From assembly GCA_019426215.1 (NCBI GenBank), contig CM033394.1, positions 35,400,423-35,464,422 of the forward strand: a stretch of DNA of 64,000 bases. The letters are read 5' to 3'. The notes under the pieces were generated by a model. It searched no databases. It worked only from the letters and a program-made list of their open reading frames with translations, and was not told where the DNA came from. Position 1 is the first letter of the stretch. The number at the start of each line of letters is the position of its first letter. Both the position numbers and the translations under genes were made by a program. Shown here piece by piece: positions 1-11,736 of this stretch. The DNA comes from Buddleja alternifolia (taxonomy: Eukaryota; Streptophyta; Magnoliopsida; Lamiales; Scrophulariaceae).

Positions 1-3000
1 ATGCCGAGCTGGTCGTTTCAGCTAGAAGTTCGTCGACATCCATCATCGTATCTGTTTCTGTTTGTCGTGGAAGAGCCCATAGAGCTGTCACTTGAGCTTC
101 ACTGCAAGCACTGTCAATATATTGGTATGGTTATTTCCTAATGGTGTATGTACAACTTGGATACAACTATGTGCTAATGGTACATGTTCTTTTAATTTTT
201 TTTGAATTTGGATTTATTGTGCGAATTGAGAGACTTAACGATAAACTTAAACGTCTTTGGATATTCTGTTATAATATGGTGTTGCATGTTACATCCACGA
301 TACAGGTGTAGCAAAAATGGATGGAATGAGAAATATATACTTATCAAGATGAAACACATTTAGAAGAGAGGGTCCGAAGTGCGTCAATTCAGAGACTTAA
401 TGATAAATCCAAATGTTATAGGATATTCTATTTTAATATGGTGTTTCATCTTACTTCACTTATGTACGCCAAATATATATGGAGCAAATGGACGAAATGA
501 AACAATATATATTACGCGTGCACAATATTGTAGAATGCAAGATGAAACAACAAAATTAGAATAGAGGGTCCAAAGTGCTTAGATGTGGGATAGGATGATT
601 GATCTACTAATGAAAATAATGAGCATGTAATGAGATCTAATTAGACATTGATCAGCTTACTAGGTAGGACACATACTTGAGGATGTATAAATGTGAATAT
701 AGTTTATCAACCTATGTACTTTATGCATCCCTTTGTCCTTGTATTATGTTTCGGTGTTGCATATAATTCCGACCAAAATTTTCCTTGCCTTTTAAGCTAA
801 CATCCTTGTTCTGTCATGTACTTGGTTTCTTTGGACTTACTTGTACTGTCCAACTATCCATATGATTAGTTAATTTGGTCGTCCCAAACCCAGTCCACGT
901 AAGAATTTCGCGGGAGTTTCCCTGTTAAATATGTTTGTGGTGAGGAAATCCATTTCGTAATCTTTGATCAATTTCTAGGTTGATTATGTTTTTTGATGAT
1001 TAAATGTAGCTCAGGCTGGGGGCACCACATGATTTGCAACAAGAAGTACCATTTCCTGCTGCCATCCAAGGTTGGTTCAGGAGATTGTAAGTCAAATATG
1101 ATTGAATTACAGGGAGAGGGTCATAGCATGCATGGTGTGTTTCATTCCAATGGGTTTGGACATTTGCTCTGTGTCAATGGGTCGGAAACCAGATCGGACT
1201 TGGCGGGTTACCAAATCATGGAATTCTGGGATCGTCTATGCTCCGGTTTAGGAGCAAGGTTAGTGTGTTCCAATCTGATTAAACTACACTTAATAATAGT
1301 AATCTTCTGTATTTATATACAAGCAACTTAATCGAAGTCCTTTTGAGCTTCGTTTAATTACTTATTCGTTCTTTTTTCCAATTATTGTCTGACATGTGCT
1401 AGTAATATATGTATAGAACTAGTCATAACTCGGTGCCAAGGCATGGGATGCTGATTATGTAAAAAAATTAATCATATATATATATATATATATGATTAAA
1501 TAATTTCTTTATTTATAATATGCAAAATTAAAAGATTTGATCCAACTTTGATGATTATCATCGGAAATTCTTTACATGTATATCATATTTGTTTAGTTAA
1601 TATACCAATAATACATGATTAGTAAAATTAGTAAATTAAATATTGAAAAATAAAATAATTGATCATTATTATCATCAATCGGAGAAATAGATATAGAAAA
1701 GTTAGTTTTTTATTTGAATTTAAGTAATACTGCAGACTACCTTGCATTTTCTAATTTGACTATTTTAGATAAAGATTCACAATTATTTTTATCTAAATTC
1801 AATATATTATAATTATTTATAGACATAATTGAGTTCAATTAGACTATCCACACGTGCGCATACTAGAAGCCTTAGTGTTTGTGTATAATATATATAGATT
1901 GGAATATGGAACCGTGAGATATAAAAGGACTACTGGATGGAGTTTCATGATGCTCCAACAGGATCTCCATTAGGATATCTTAATCTTGTAAAGGTTTCCT
2001 TTGATGTTGTAGGAAAGTGAGCTTGAAAGATATGGCAAAGAAGAAAGGTATGGATCTAAGGTTACTTCATGCAGTGGCCTATGGAAAACCCTGGTTTGGC
2101 CGATGGGACTATACATTTGGGCGTGGAAGCTATGGCGTTAATCAAGAAATGTACCAAAGTGCTATAAAAGCCATCCAAAACATTCCCCTAAGCCTAATTG
2201 CTCATCAACTTGGATTCGAAAGCTGTCAAAACGAGATGCAAATTATACTTCCGCGCTATCAAGTGGTCTCGGGCCAGTCCTTGGTCACCCTAGGTGATCT
2301 ATTCCATTTTATGTTGGAGCTTAAATTCCGAATTCCCAAAGAAAGCAATATTAATTCTCACTATCCAGGAATTATGTCAGATGCATCTTGTAGATGGTCG
2401 CCCAAGCGCGTTGAAATGGCTATCCATGTTGTTGTCGAAGCCCTGAAAAGAGCTGAGTTCCGGTGGGTTTCTAGACAACACGTTCGTGACGTGGCACGTG
2501 CCTATATTGGTGACACGGGTTTGTTAGATTTTGTGCTCAAGTCATTAGGAAACCACATAGTGGGGAAATATTTTGTTCGTCGATGTTTAAATCCGGTCAC
2601 CAAAGTGCTAGAGTATTGTTTGGAGGACGTTTCACGGGTATTACCAAAACAAGAAGCTTTCCCATTGATTGAAGCAAGATTGAAGCCAATGATTTCTTGG
2701 GCTCAACTTATGAAGGACATATTTTACATGTACAGGAACATTTTTAGGGAGCAAAATGCAATGACTAACAATGGAGTCTTAGCTACTATTCCAATGGCTT
2801 CAAGAATTATTCTTGATAGCAAGTACTTTACTAAAGAATACTGTTGTGAGATGGCAGCCAATGACGAGGCGAATAAAAGAAAGATATGTTGTGCTGTAAT
2901 GTTGACGGAAGAGGCATCGACACCATACCATTGTTTCGCATTGAAAGATAATGCAATATTTGATGATCTAAAGTATGACGTTGAGAAGACCTTTAGAGAA

Positions 3001-3339
3001 ACGTATTTCGGATTGAGGGACTTTGTTGCTGAATCAATCAGAAATATGAATCCAAAAGGATCTGATTTGGTGTTTAAGACGGTGAAACCGGGTAGTAAAA
3101 TTGATTTTGAGGGTAAACAAGGAAGTATTATTGGCGGGATTGACGAAGGATTAATGGTCGTGGATTGTGTTTGTGGCACTAAAGATGATGATGGTGAGAG
3201 AATGGTGTGTTGTGATGTATGTCAAGTTTGGCAGCACAGTCGTTGTGTTCAAATCCCAGAAAATGAAGAAGTTCCCAACATATTTCTGTGTAGCAATTGT
3301 GAGCAAGATATCTTGTGCTTCCCCGATTCTTTGCCATAG
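1..3339 (+). CDS. MS1/MMD1-type PHD-finger protein, 5'-incomplete, 3 visible exons
   Basis: Visible coding exons are 1-124, 1015-1258 and 2013-3339. The joins (G|GTATGG...TCAG|GC and AAG|GTTAGT...GTAG|GAAAG) keep one open frame of about 564 residues ending in TAG. The C-terminus is a PHD finger (about 3168-3300: CVCG, CCDVCQVWQH, then CSNC, a C4HC3 zinc pattern). The long middle region (GYQIMEFWDRLCSGLGAR, LLHAVAYGKPWFGRW, LVTLGDLFHFMLELKF) is the conserved body of plant MALE STERILITY 1 / MALE MEIOCYTE DEATH 1 proteins. Family members are nuclear regulators of tapetum or meiocyte development and are near 670-700 residues long, so about 100 N-terminal residues should lie upstream. The ATG at base 1 is probably internal, because the sequence just after it (VVEEPIELSLELHCKHCQYI) already belongs to the conserved N-terminal half. 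The second intron holds a (TA)n run near 1476-1494. Which family member this is (MS1, MMD1 or a paralogue) cannot be fixed by eye. Confidence 0.9.
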
Positions 3340-3562
3340 ATTTTTTTTTATCATGTTGATGACTTATATCTATTATCATGTTCATGTGATTAGGTTGAGT
3401 TTTGTTGTTGCATAATAAATGATTATGAACGAAGTAAAATGCTTAGTTTCGTAACACAAAAAAGTTCAATTGAAACTATTAAAAAGGGAGTCAAACACTC
3501 GTCCAAATTGTGTTTGCGAACACACATAAAATTTGACTTCTCAACCAAGGCACAAGTGGAGC
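3340..3562. other. 3' flank of the PHD gene and hAT target site
   Basis: Short AT-rich 3' flank after the PHD-gene stop codon, with no further coding signal. It ends in the 8-bp target copy AGTGGAGC (3555-3562), which occurs again at 9445-9452 directly after the hAT element. The PHD gene and the DNA from 9453 onward were therefore contiguous before that insertion. Confidence 0.8.
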
Positions 3563-3591
3563 TAGGCCTGTCAGTGGGTAGGTATTACCCA
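3563..3591 (+). repeat. hAT left terminal inverted repeat
   Basis: Begins TAGGCCTGTCAGTGGG and ends TATTACCCA. It pairs with 9416-9444 at 24 or more of 29 positions by eye. The 8-bp target copy AGTGGAGC lies immediately outside at 3555-3562. Confidence 0.9.
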
Positions 3592-4748
<1,157 letters not shown>

Positions 4749-5005
4749 CACTACCACAAAAAAGTCCTATTACAGCGCACCTATGACAGCGGTTTTGAAA
4801 ACTGCTGTAATAGGGGGCACTCGGTTCAGACCTATGACAGCGGTTCGAGCCGAACCGCTGTCATAGGTGTCAAAAAAAAATAAAAATTTGGACTTTTGGC
4901 AGCGGTTCGGGCAGAACCACTGCCAAAAGTTGTCCAAAAAAAAAATAAAATTTTGAACTTTGTGGCGAACCGCTGCCAAAAGTTCAAAATTTGGGCGCCC
5001 GCCCC

Positions 5006-5255
5006 CCCTCTCTCTCACTCTCACTCTCACTCTCTCTCTCTCTCTCTCTCTCAACTCTCTCACCACCACCACCACCGCCTCCGCCGTCCGCCGCCCCTCT
5101 CGGTTTCTCTCTCTATTTTTAGATCTACTTCTCTCTCTCTCGGTTTCTCTCGGTATAGGACCGCCGCCGCCTACCTCTGCCAACGCCGACGCCCACCTCC
5201 GCCTCTGCCGCCGACGCCGACGCCGCCCACCTCCGCCGCCGCCGCCTTCTTCCAT
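5006..5255. repeat. CT-rich then CCG/CCA-rich low-complexity block in the CACTA element
   Basis: (CT)n and (CTCTCA)n runs to about 5055 pass into CCACC/CCGCC trinucleotide-rich DNA. The composition resembles a plant 5' untranslated region plus a gene start and might be a captured gene fragment, but no recognisable protein domain is present on either strand. Confidence 0.6.
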
Positions 5256-5324
5256 TTAGTTTTGGTATTTTTTTTTAGATAAATATATACACACACACAC
5301 ACACATAGAGTATATATATATATA

Positions 5325-5700
5325 GATGTATGTATATGTGGGTGTATGCATATATGTGTGGGTGTATGTATATTTGTGTATGTGTGGGTGTATTTATATT
5401 TGTGTATATGTGGGTGTATGTGTATGTATATTTGTGTATGAATATTTGTGTATGTATATATGTGGATGGGTGTATGTATATTTGTGTATATGTTCATGGG
5501 TGTATGCATATATGTGTATATGTTAATGGGTGTATTTGTGTATGTGTGGGTGTGTGTATATTTGTGTATGTATATATGTGGATGGGTGTATGTATATTTG
5601 TGTATATGTTGATGGGTGTATGTATATTTGTGTATATGTTGATGGGTGTATGTATATTTGTGTATGTGTGGGTGTACGTATATTTGTGTATTTATGAAAA
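5325..5700. repeat. TG-rich minisatellite
   Basis: Imperfect tandem units of roughly 30 bp built from GGGTGTATGTATATTTGTGTATATGT-like words; the clearest copies are around 5580-5690. It contains no stop codon in some frames simply because of its composition, so apparent open frames here are artefacts. Confidence 0.85.
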
Positions 5701-5728
5701 TATTTCTCGGTTGAAATTTTGCGGTGTT

Positions 5729-5993
5729 GGAATGACACGAAATTCACAAGGTCATAGAGAAACGGCATTTTGAACAAAACGCAAGACTATGTCTTGCGCT
5801 CTCGTGATTATAGCGATCCGAGATCGTTTAAGGCCTCAAATACGCGTTTTATTACAAAAATACGTATTTATGTAATAAAACGCGTATTTGAGGCCTTAAA
5901 CGATCTCGGATCGCTATAATCACGAGAGCGCAAGATTTGCGTTTTGTTCAGAATGCCGTTTCACTATGACTGTGCGAATTTCGTGTCATTTCG
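5729..5993. repeat. Long near-perfect inverted repeat (hairpin) inside the CACTA element
   Basis: Arms of about 125 bp (5729-5855 and 5869-5993) are complementary nearly throughout, with the best block around ATTATAGCGATCCGAG / CTCGGATCGCTATAAT. A small loop of about 13 bp lies between them. One small bulge near ACTATGT (5784-5791) and a few substitutions are seen. Transcribed, it would fold into a long stem that Dicer-like enzymes could cut, but no transcription evidence is visible. Confidence 0.9.
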
Positions 5994-6328
5994 ACATGGC
6001 AACATTATAAACGATAAAATAAAATTAAAAAAAAATAAATAAACCACCCTATGACAGCAGTTCAGCCGGAACCGCTGCCATAGGGTCCAATTTAATTTTT
6101 TTTTTGAATAAATGACCCTATGACAGCGGTTCTGCCGAAACCGCTGCCATAGGGTCACCCTACTGCAGCGGTTTCTATAGAACCGCTGTCATAGGGTGAC
6201 CTATGACAGCGGTTCCGGAACCGCTGTCATAGGGTTTTGACCTATGGTAGCGGTACCTATGGCAGCGGTTCAAAACCGCTGTAATAGGCCCAAAAAAACC
6301 GCTGTTATAGGTCATTTCTGTAGTAGTG

Positions 6329-8381
6329 CTTTGTGTGCTCTCCATTTGAGATCCAATTGTTTGAGTAGCACTCGGAACTGCAAAAGTGTCCAAATACAAT
6401 GACAAATAAAATATCATTAGAATTTTGAAAAAAATTTATAATTAAACAAAAATGACTTACCCTTATTTGGAATAGGTCTAATCCAATCATCAGCTACTAC
6501 GAGTGCTTCAACCGCATCTGGATGCAAAAAAGCACGTGACTCGTCAATGATACGACCGTCAACACTAAAAACCACCTCAGATGCAACTGTAGTAGCTGGA
6601 ACAGCTAAAATATCACGTGCTATCTTTGCCAAGATGGGTAATCTAGGACTGCTTGTTCTCCACCAATCCAAGATACTAAAATTCTTAATACTAGGATACC
6701 TTGGCTCATCTAAGTAGGCCTTCCACTCTGATTTTTGATTGACCAAACCATGTTCGTTATCATACCATGTCTCATAGTCTGGATGCTCAGTGCTTCGATT
6801 TATAATGGAGCTACTTGCATTGGTTGTGTCACCCGCTGAAGAAACACGACTACCGCCGTAGGTAAAGAACAAGTCCTTCAAAGTATCGCGAACCCTTGTG
6901 ATGTATCGGTCAGCACTCGAACCATAAATCCTAGTATAGTAAAACTTAACCAAACTCATTTTGCACCTAGGGTCGAATACAACAGCAACAACTAAGACCA
7001 AACAACACTTTTCCCAATACTTATCAAACTTGATCTTCATCGGACCAGCCGTGTGCCTAATGAAATCATACTCACTATGTTCCCAGTCAATCATTTCCAA
7101 ATAAATCTTACATATATCAGGGAAAAACACATTTGAAGTGGGGTACTTGCTACCGCTAAAACGGCTAGTGGCTACGTAAAGAGTATGTAAACACTTATGT
7201 ATAGATGTAGCCACCTCCCATTACAAATCAGATGGATTGAACAGATAATGTTTGTCTATTCTTTCAAGACGACAAAAGGCTTCTCTAAGAGGCAAAGCTG
7301 TCTCAAGTAATTCAAATGTCGAGTTGCATCTATTAGGCACATCTATTGCCACTTGCCTCTTCTCATTCAAATTACACTCATCCAATGCAGTGTCAAACTT
7401 TTGCGCCACTGCTGGAGACTTTTTCAGATATCTAGAAGTTTCACGAATCTTTTCAATAAGTCCCTTGATCTGACTTAATCCATCTTGCAGAACCAAATTT
7501 AATATATGTGCACTACACCTCACATGCAACAAATCACCATTTAAATCAATTAAATCACAAAGAACAAGCCAATCTTTTAACTTTTTAATCATCGAGTTAT
7601 TGGCTGAAGCGTTGTCAACAACTATTGATAATAACTTCTTATCCAGATTCCATTCCAAAATAGATTCTCGCATAAAATCATATAAAGAGTCACCTCCATG
7701 CGGATATGGAATCTTTTTAAAAGCTATAATCCTCTTTTGAAGCTCCCAATCCTCATAAATAAAATGTACGGTTAGGGGACAATATGAAATATGTGAATGC
7801 ACAGAAGTCCAAATGTCAGTAGTTAAAGATAATCTAGATCGAACCCCACCCAACAATCTATACATTTTGATCTTTTCTTCTTTATATACACTAATCACAT
7901 CGGCCCGTATTGTGTTTCTACATGGAAGCTCAAAATTGGGGTTCAATCCTTTCAAGAATGTCTCAAAAAATTCATACTCCCCTATATTGAAGGCAAACTT
8001 ATGTTTAATACAAGCAATTGCCAATTATTTCCTACTTTTCAATTAATCAAACTCAAACACAGGCATGGGAGTTCCAACTAATCTATCTCTTCCAAGATCC
8101 GGTTTATTAGGACAAGAATTATATAAATGTTTTTTTAGGTGAGTTGTCCCACTTGAAGAATTTCCCGACAGAAGCTTACCATAGTGATTGCATTTAGCAT
8201 GCATAATGCTATTTGCATCTCTTAACTTTGTAAAGTGGCTCCAAACAAAAGAAATCTTTATTTTTGTAGTTTGAGGTTGAACTACCTCCTCATTGCCATC
8301 AGGCCCACCAACACGACTAGGTTGACTCGATTCAGAGGTCGACATACTAAAACCTGTAAAAGAATCATAAGTGTTTGTCAA
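6329..8381 (-). pseudogene. hAT transposase (RICESLEEPER-like), broken by stops and a CACTA insertion
   Basis: Reading leftward: a BED-type zinc finger (about 8120-8260), then an RNase-H-like catalytic region (7221-8024), then the hAT dimerisation domain (about 6470-6670). The dimerisation domain includes PILAKIARDILAVPATTVAS and VEALVVADDWIR. In the BED finger the second cysteine of the CxxC pair is tyrosine (CNHY). All parts share one frame but are separated by three in-frame TAA codons, two near 8025-8042 and one near 7215. An 83-bp intron (6378-6460, GTAAGT...TTGCAG) precedes the last exon. That exon is cut by the CACTA element within two codons of the former stop, so translation would now run into the CACTA to about 6175. 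The enzyme would have moved hAT ends by cut-and-paste in the nucleus. Confidence 0.9.
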
Positions 8382-9415
8382 AAAAAAAAAAAATCATAAA
8401 TGGGATAAGTAAAAGTACTTGATCTGTATCAGATGTTCAACTCTCTGTTAAGCAAAAATTCCATTTGAAAGGTCCCAACACTTATACTATTGCTGTCTAA
8501 TTCTTAATTAGCATAAATGCACAAGAAACTGATGAAAGTATGTATGTGAAGAAAACAAAGAGATAGAGAGAAGTGAACAACTTCAATTCATATCAATCAC
8601 TAATTCTTCATAAACCCATCCTCCAAATAATTCCATTCCTTCAATCCATTATTTCTTTTCTCAATTTCTCCACAACACCTACAAATTTACCCCAAATCAA
8701 GCATTTTTAAAAGGGTTCCAATTTTGTCACGCATCTTTAAAATCAAGGTGTCAAAATTTTGAAACTCAATTCGCAATATTTCTAGAAACCCCTTTACAAT
8801 TTCCAATTTTGTAGTAGTCTATCTATCTATCTATCTATCTTCACTAACCCAGATATCAATCCTCAAAACCTGAAGATAATGTCCGATTCAACTCAAAAAT
8901 TACCTCGTGTGTCCAGCATTTTTTACTTATTTTTCCCTCAAGAATTGACAAAACATAGCCAATTAAGGTAAATTGACAAAACAATGAATCAAAGGAAGAA
9001 TCTGAAAATTCCCACCATATAAATGTATATTAAGGTAAAAAATTCAGAACACTACTTTGAAAAACCTAAACCTAAATCTGAAGAGTGGCCGACGGCGATG
9101 ATAGCGGCGGTGAAGAAAGCGGCGTAGGCTGGCGGTGGAGGAATCAACGGAGGCCGGCGGTGGAGGGTGGCTGGGTGCAAGTTCTGAGTTTGAGGAGTGG
9201 GTTTTTTGAAATCTGCTTCTCAAACTGACCTCTATGGATTTTTACGGGTATAAGGTATTTTTCGGGTCTTCTCCGGGTCTTGGACCCATGGGTAGATATT
9301 GGGTACGGACCCGACCCGAACCCTATAGATTTAAGTTGATCAAGTCCGGGTCAGGTCCGGGTCTCATACTCGAATGACCGGGCCTGGGCTGGCTCTAAGA
9401 GGTTGTGAATGGGCC
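8382..9415. other. hAT 5'-side noncoding region
   Basis: Upstream of the transposase on its own strand. It contains a poly(A) run (8382-8393), a (CTAT)n microsatellite (8817-8840) and a GGCGG-rich patch (9090-9170), and then subterminal GGGTC/CCGGG repeats (9240-9415). No gene is supported. Confidence 0.7.
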
Positions 9416-9444
9416 TGGGTAATGCCTACCCAATGCCAGGTCTA
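9416..9444 (-). repeat. hAT right terminal inverted repeat
   Basis: Complement of the left TIR, ending CCAGGTCTA. It is followed at once by the target copy AGTGGAGC (9445-9452). Confidence 0.9.
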
Positions 9445-9452
9445 AGTGGAGC

Positions 9453-9873
9453 CATTACATAATGAGCTGTTATTTTTATTCAGCCACTTTTTTAGTTGTG
9501 AGCATGCAATTTCTCTCTCCTCTTTTCTTTCAATTTGGTGTTGAAGGTTCATTAAATCTACATAGAGCACATAATATGAGAGGGGCCTGTGTTTATCTAT
9601 AAAAACGTAGTGGAATGTGGATTCACACAATCTTCAATTTGGCTTGCCTACGAGCCGCCTTTGATTGAGGCACGAATTGTTGTCAAGTGCTCCGTGCAAA
9701 TCAAGATATCCCTTTCCTCTTCATGGTAGAATTATCTTGGGAAAATTCTAGCCAACTCCTATATTGGCTTATTCCAAGTGTAATTTATAAAATAAGTTAA
9801 TTATATTTGTTATGTAATTGGTCACTCACTTTGAGAATTATATTTGGGACGATCAAGGGGGGCATGCAAGAAT
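9453..9873. other. Intergenic DNA between the hAT and copia elements
   Basis: Continues the original flank of the PHD gene. The words ACTCCTATATTGGC and CAAGTGTAATTTATAAAATAAG near 9740-9800 look like a decayed terminal-repeat element, but no partner end was found. Its last five bases, AGAAT (9869-9873), are the copia target duplication. Confidence 0.5.
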
Positions 9874-10409
9874 TGTTGGAATTATTTGGTGGACTTATAT
9901 TATGTGCATATCACAATCACACGCATTCGGGTACGCAGACGTGTGTACACTGCAGTTTGAATTGTATATCATATATTAAATAAATGTTGGGCCTTGATTA
10001 AGTGATCCAATTAAGTTTTATAGGCCCAAGTCATCTTATTGGGTATGGGGTCATATTTAAAATGTGTAAAAACCTTGAGGACTGAATTGCAATTTATGAT
10101 GGGCTGATTTGCAAATAAGTCCTACTTCATCTATATATAGGGGTTATGGTCCCCATTTGACGTACGAAATATATAGGGGTTATGGTCCCCATTTGACGTA
10201 CGAAAAAATTAGAACTTTTCGTTCATAAAGCCTACTTTCTTTCTAGAATCCCATCGTCCAAAGAAAGGTCTTACGGTGTACGTTCAAGTGGAATACATAA
10301 TCATTCGGTGAAATTCATAGCTATGGATTCAGGTATGCTTATAGTTTATAGTTTATTACGTGATTATCATGAAGTTCAAAGATTCGGGGCAATCAATTAA
10401 TTTTCATTA
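9874..10409 (+). repeat. 5' LTR of the copia element, with an internal 36-bp duplication
   Basis: 536 bp against 495 bp for the partner. Most of the excess is a tandem 36-bp repeat, 10133-10168 and 10169-10204 (ATATATAGGGGTTATGG...), present once in the 3' LTR. The end reads TTA rather than the expected TCA. Confidence 0.93.
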
Positions 10410-10411
10410 AG

Positions 10412-10423
10412 TGGTATCAGAGC
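10412..10423 (+). other. Primer-binding site
   Basis: TGGTATCAGAGC, complementary to the 3' end of plant initiator methionine tRNA, lies two bases after the 5' LTR. This is the standard copia minus-strand primer site. Confidence 0.9.
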
Positions 10424-11736
10424 CCTGATTGAAGAACTCATGATTTTCCGATTAAGTTTCAAACCTTCAATCGAATCCATGAAAATTTTGGTTTCCCCTG
10501 CGATTATGTGACCTTGATGAATCAATTTCAACGTATAAGCCACTGTTAGTGGTGTGTATATGGTATGTGGTGAAGATGATTCATCGAACTTATGAATTGA
10601 AATTTGGATTTGATTCAGGTAGTGCATGTATTTCTGATGAGATGAATAGTTATTGCTTTGGTTTTGTGATATATACATACATGTATATTATGTATATTTA
10701 AAGATTTATGAAGCTTCTGTCATTGCAGCTGCCTGTTCATGCTTATGATTAAGATGAATATGTTGAACTTTTGGTTGAAGATGGATGCTTGTGCATGTTA
10801 TGATAATTAAGGTTTTGATAATTCTAGCAATAATCTTTTACTTTGGCAATGTGAGCCACAATTTTCCCACCGCCTCTCTCTCTTTCATTTTCATTGGTGT
10901 GAAAGCTTGTCATTTGTGGTCTTTAGAGTAAAAAATGTCAAGATTATTTTCATTTAATTCACGTCCCACCGCCTTTATCTCCATATAAATGATAAGCTTG
11001 TTTCATGCATGTCTTTCTTTTCCATTAGTTGGGCCAGTTTACAAATTTACTTTTTTATGCAAAGCCCAATGTAAGGGAAGGACTTAATATGACCTTATTT
11101 TTTGCTATTTGGGCTTAGTTTAATATTATTCTTATTGTGAACCCAAAAAGGAAACTAAAGGGGTCTTGAACCCAAAATTCTGATGGGCTGGATAAGGATC
11201 CGAGTTGTGCTGACCCAACCTGATCCAGCCCAGAAGTTGACTGCTAATCAGTTTAAAAAAAAATTGAAAATTTGAAATTTATGATTTGATTCTTAATGAT
11301 CTAAGATTGCTTAATTTTAAGCATGTTTGGTACTTCAAGTCGATTAGTTGAAACAATATGTTACCAACGTAACCTCTTTTGTGTAGATTATTCGAGTGCG
11401 AAATACTAAAGTGTTTGTGCGTGTGATTTTCATGCTGATAATAACCGGCCCAAAGGAAGGTTATTATTGTTTGGCTGAAACACATGTGTGGTGGTAAACA
11501 TGTGATGATTATTAGGTGTCCATGTGGGTGTTAAGTTAGTCCAAAGAAAGGTTTGACATTTGACTGGGTTTTATTGTCAATGTTTGATCGCTACGTCAAG
11601 AAAATCACTTATAAGTTGTTTCTCTGTCCAAAGACTAGAATCAATGTTATACTGGTTTTCTTGTGATGGGGATTGTCATTTTGAATCAATTTACAATTAT
11701 TTGCTTAAAGTTTCAGTTGCTTTTATGTGATCTTAT
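10424..11736 (+). other. Copia leader region
   Basis: About 1.3 kb between the primer site and gag, T-rich on the plus strand, with only short frames. No domain is recognisable. The length is unusual for a simple leader and may hold small insertions. Confidence 0.6.

Larger units (their letters stand above)
4749..6328. mobile_element. Non-autonomous CACTA (En/Spm-type) transposon
   Basis: The left end reads CACTACCACAAAAAAG and the complement of the right end reads CACTACTACAGAAATG, the CACTA signature. A 3-bp duplication CTT flanks it (4746-4748 and 6329-6331), the length expected for CACTA elements. Many direct and inverted copies of a word like CCTATGACAGCGGTT fill the first 230 and last 290 bp; such subterminal arrays bind transposase in En/Spm relatives. 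The 1580-bp interior has no transposase. It holds a CT/CCG-rich stretch (5006-5255), a TG-rich minisatellite (5325-5700) and a long hairpin (5729-5993). Long reading frames here are low-complexity and not considered genes. Confidence 0.93.

Noticed and set aside
1..3. ATG at base 1 as the true start of the PHD protein
   Set aside because: The family is about 100 residues longer at the N-terminus and the sequence is already inside the conserved region, so the real start should be upstream.
2724..3385. Several minus-strand frames across the PHD gene
   Set aside because: Shadows of the real coding exon on the plus strand, with no independent homology.
4770..5282. Long open frames on both strands rich in Arg/Glu, Ser/Pro or His
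   Set aside because: They are translations of (CT)n, CCG and CCA low-complexity DNA inside the CACTA element and have no domain.
5171..5777. Open frames of Cys/Tyr/Val or His/Thr/Ile repeats
   Set aside because: They are read from the TG-rich minisatellite; stop-free only because of composition.
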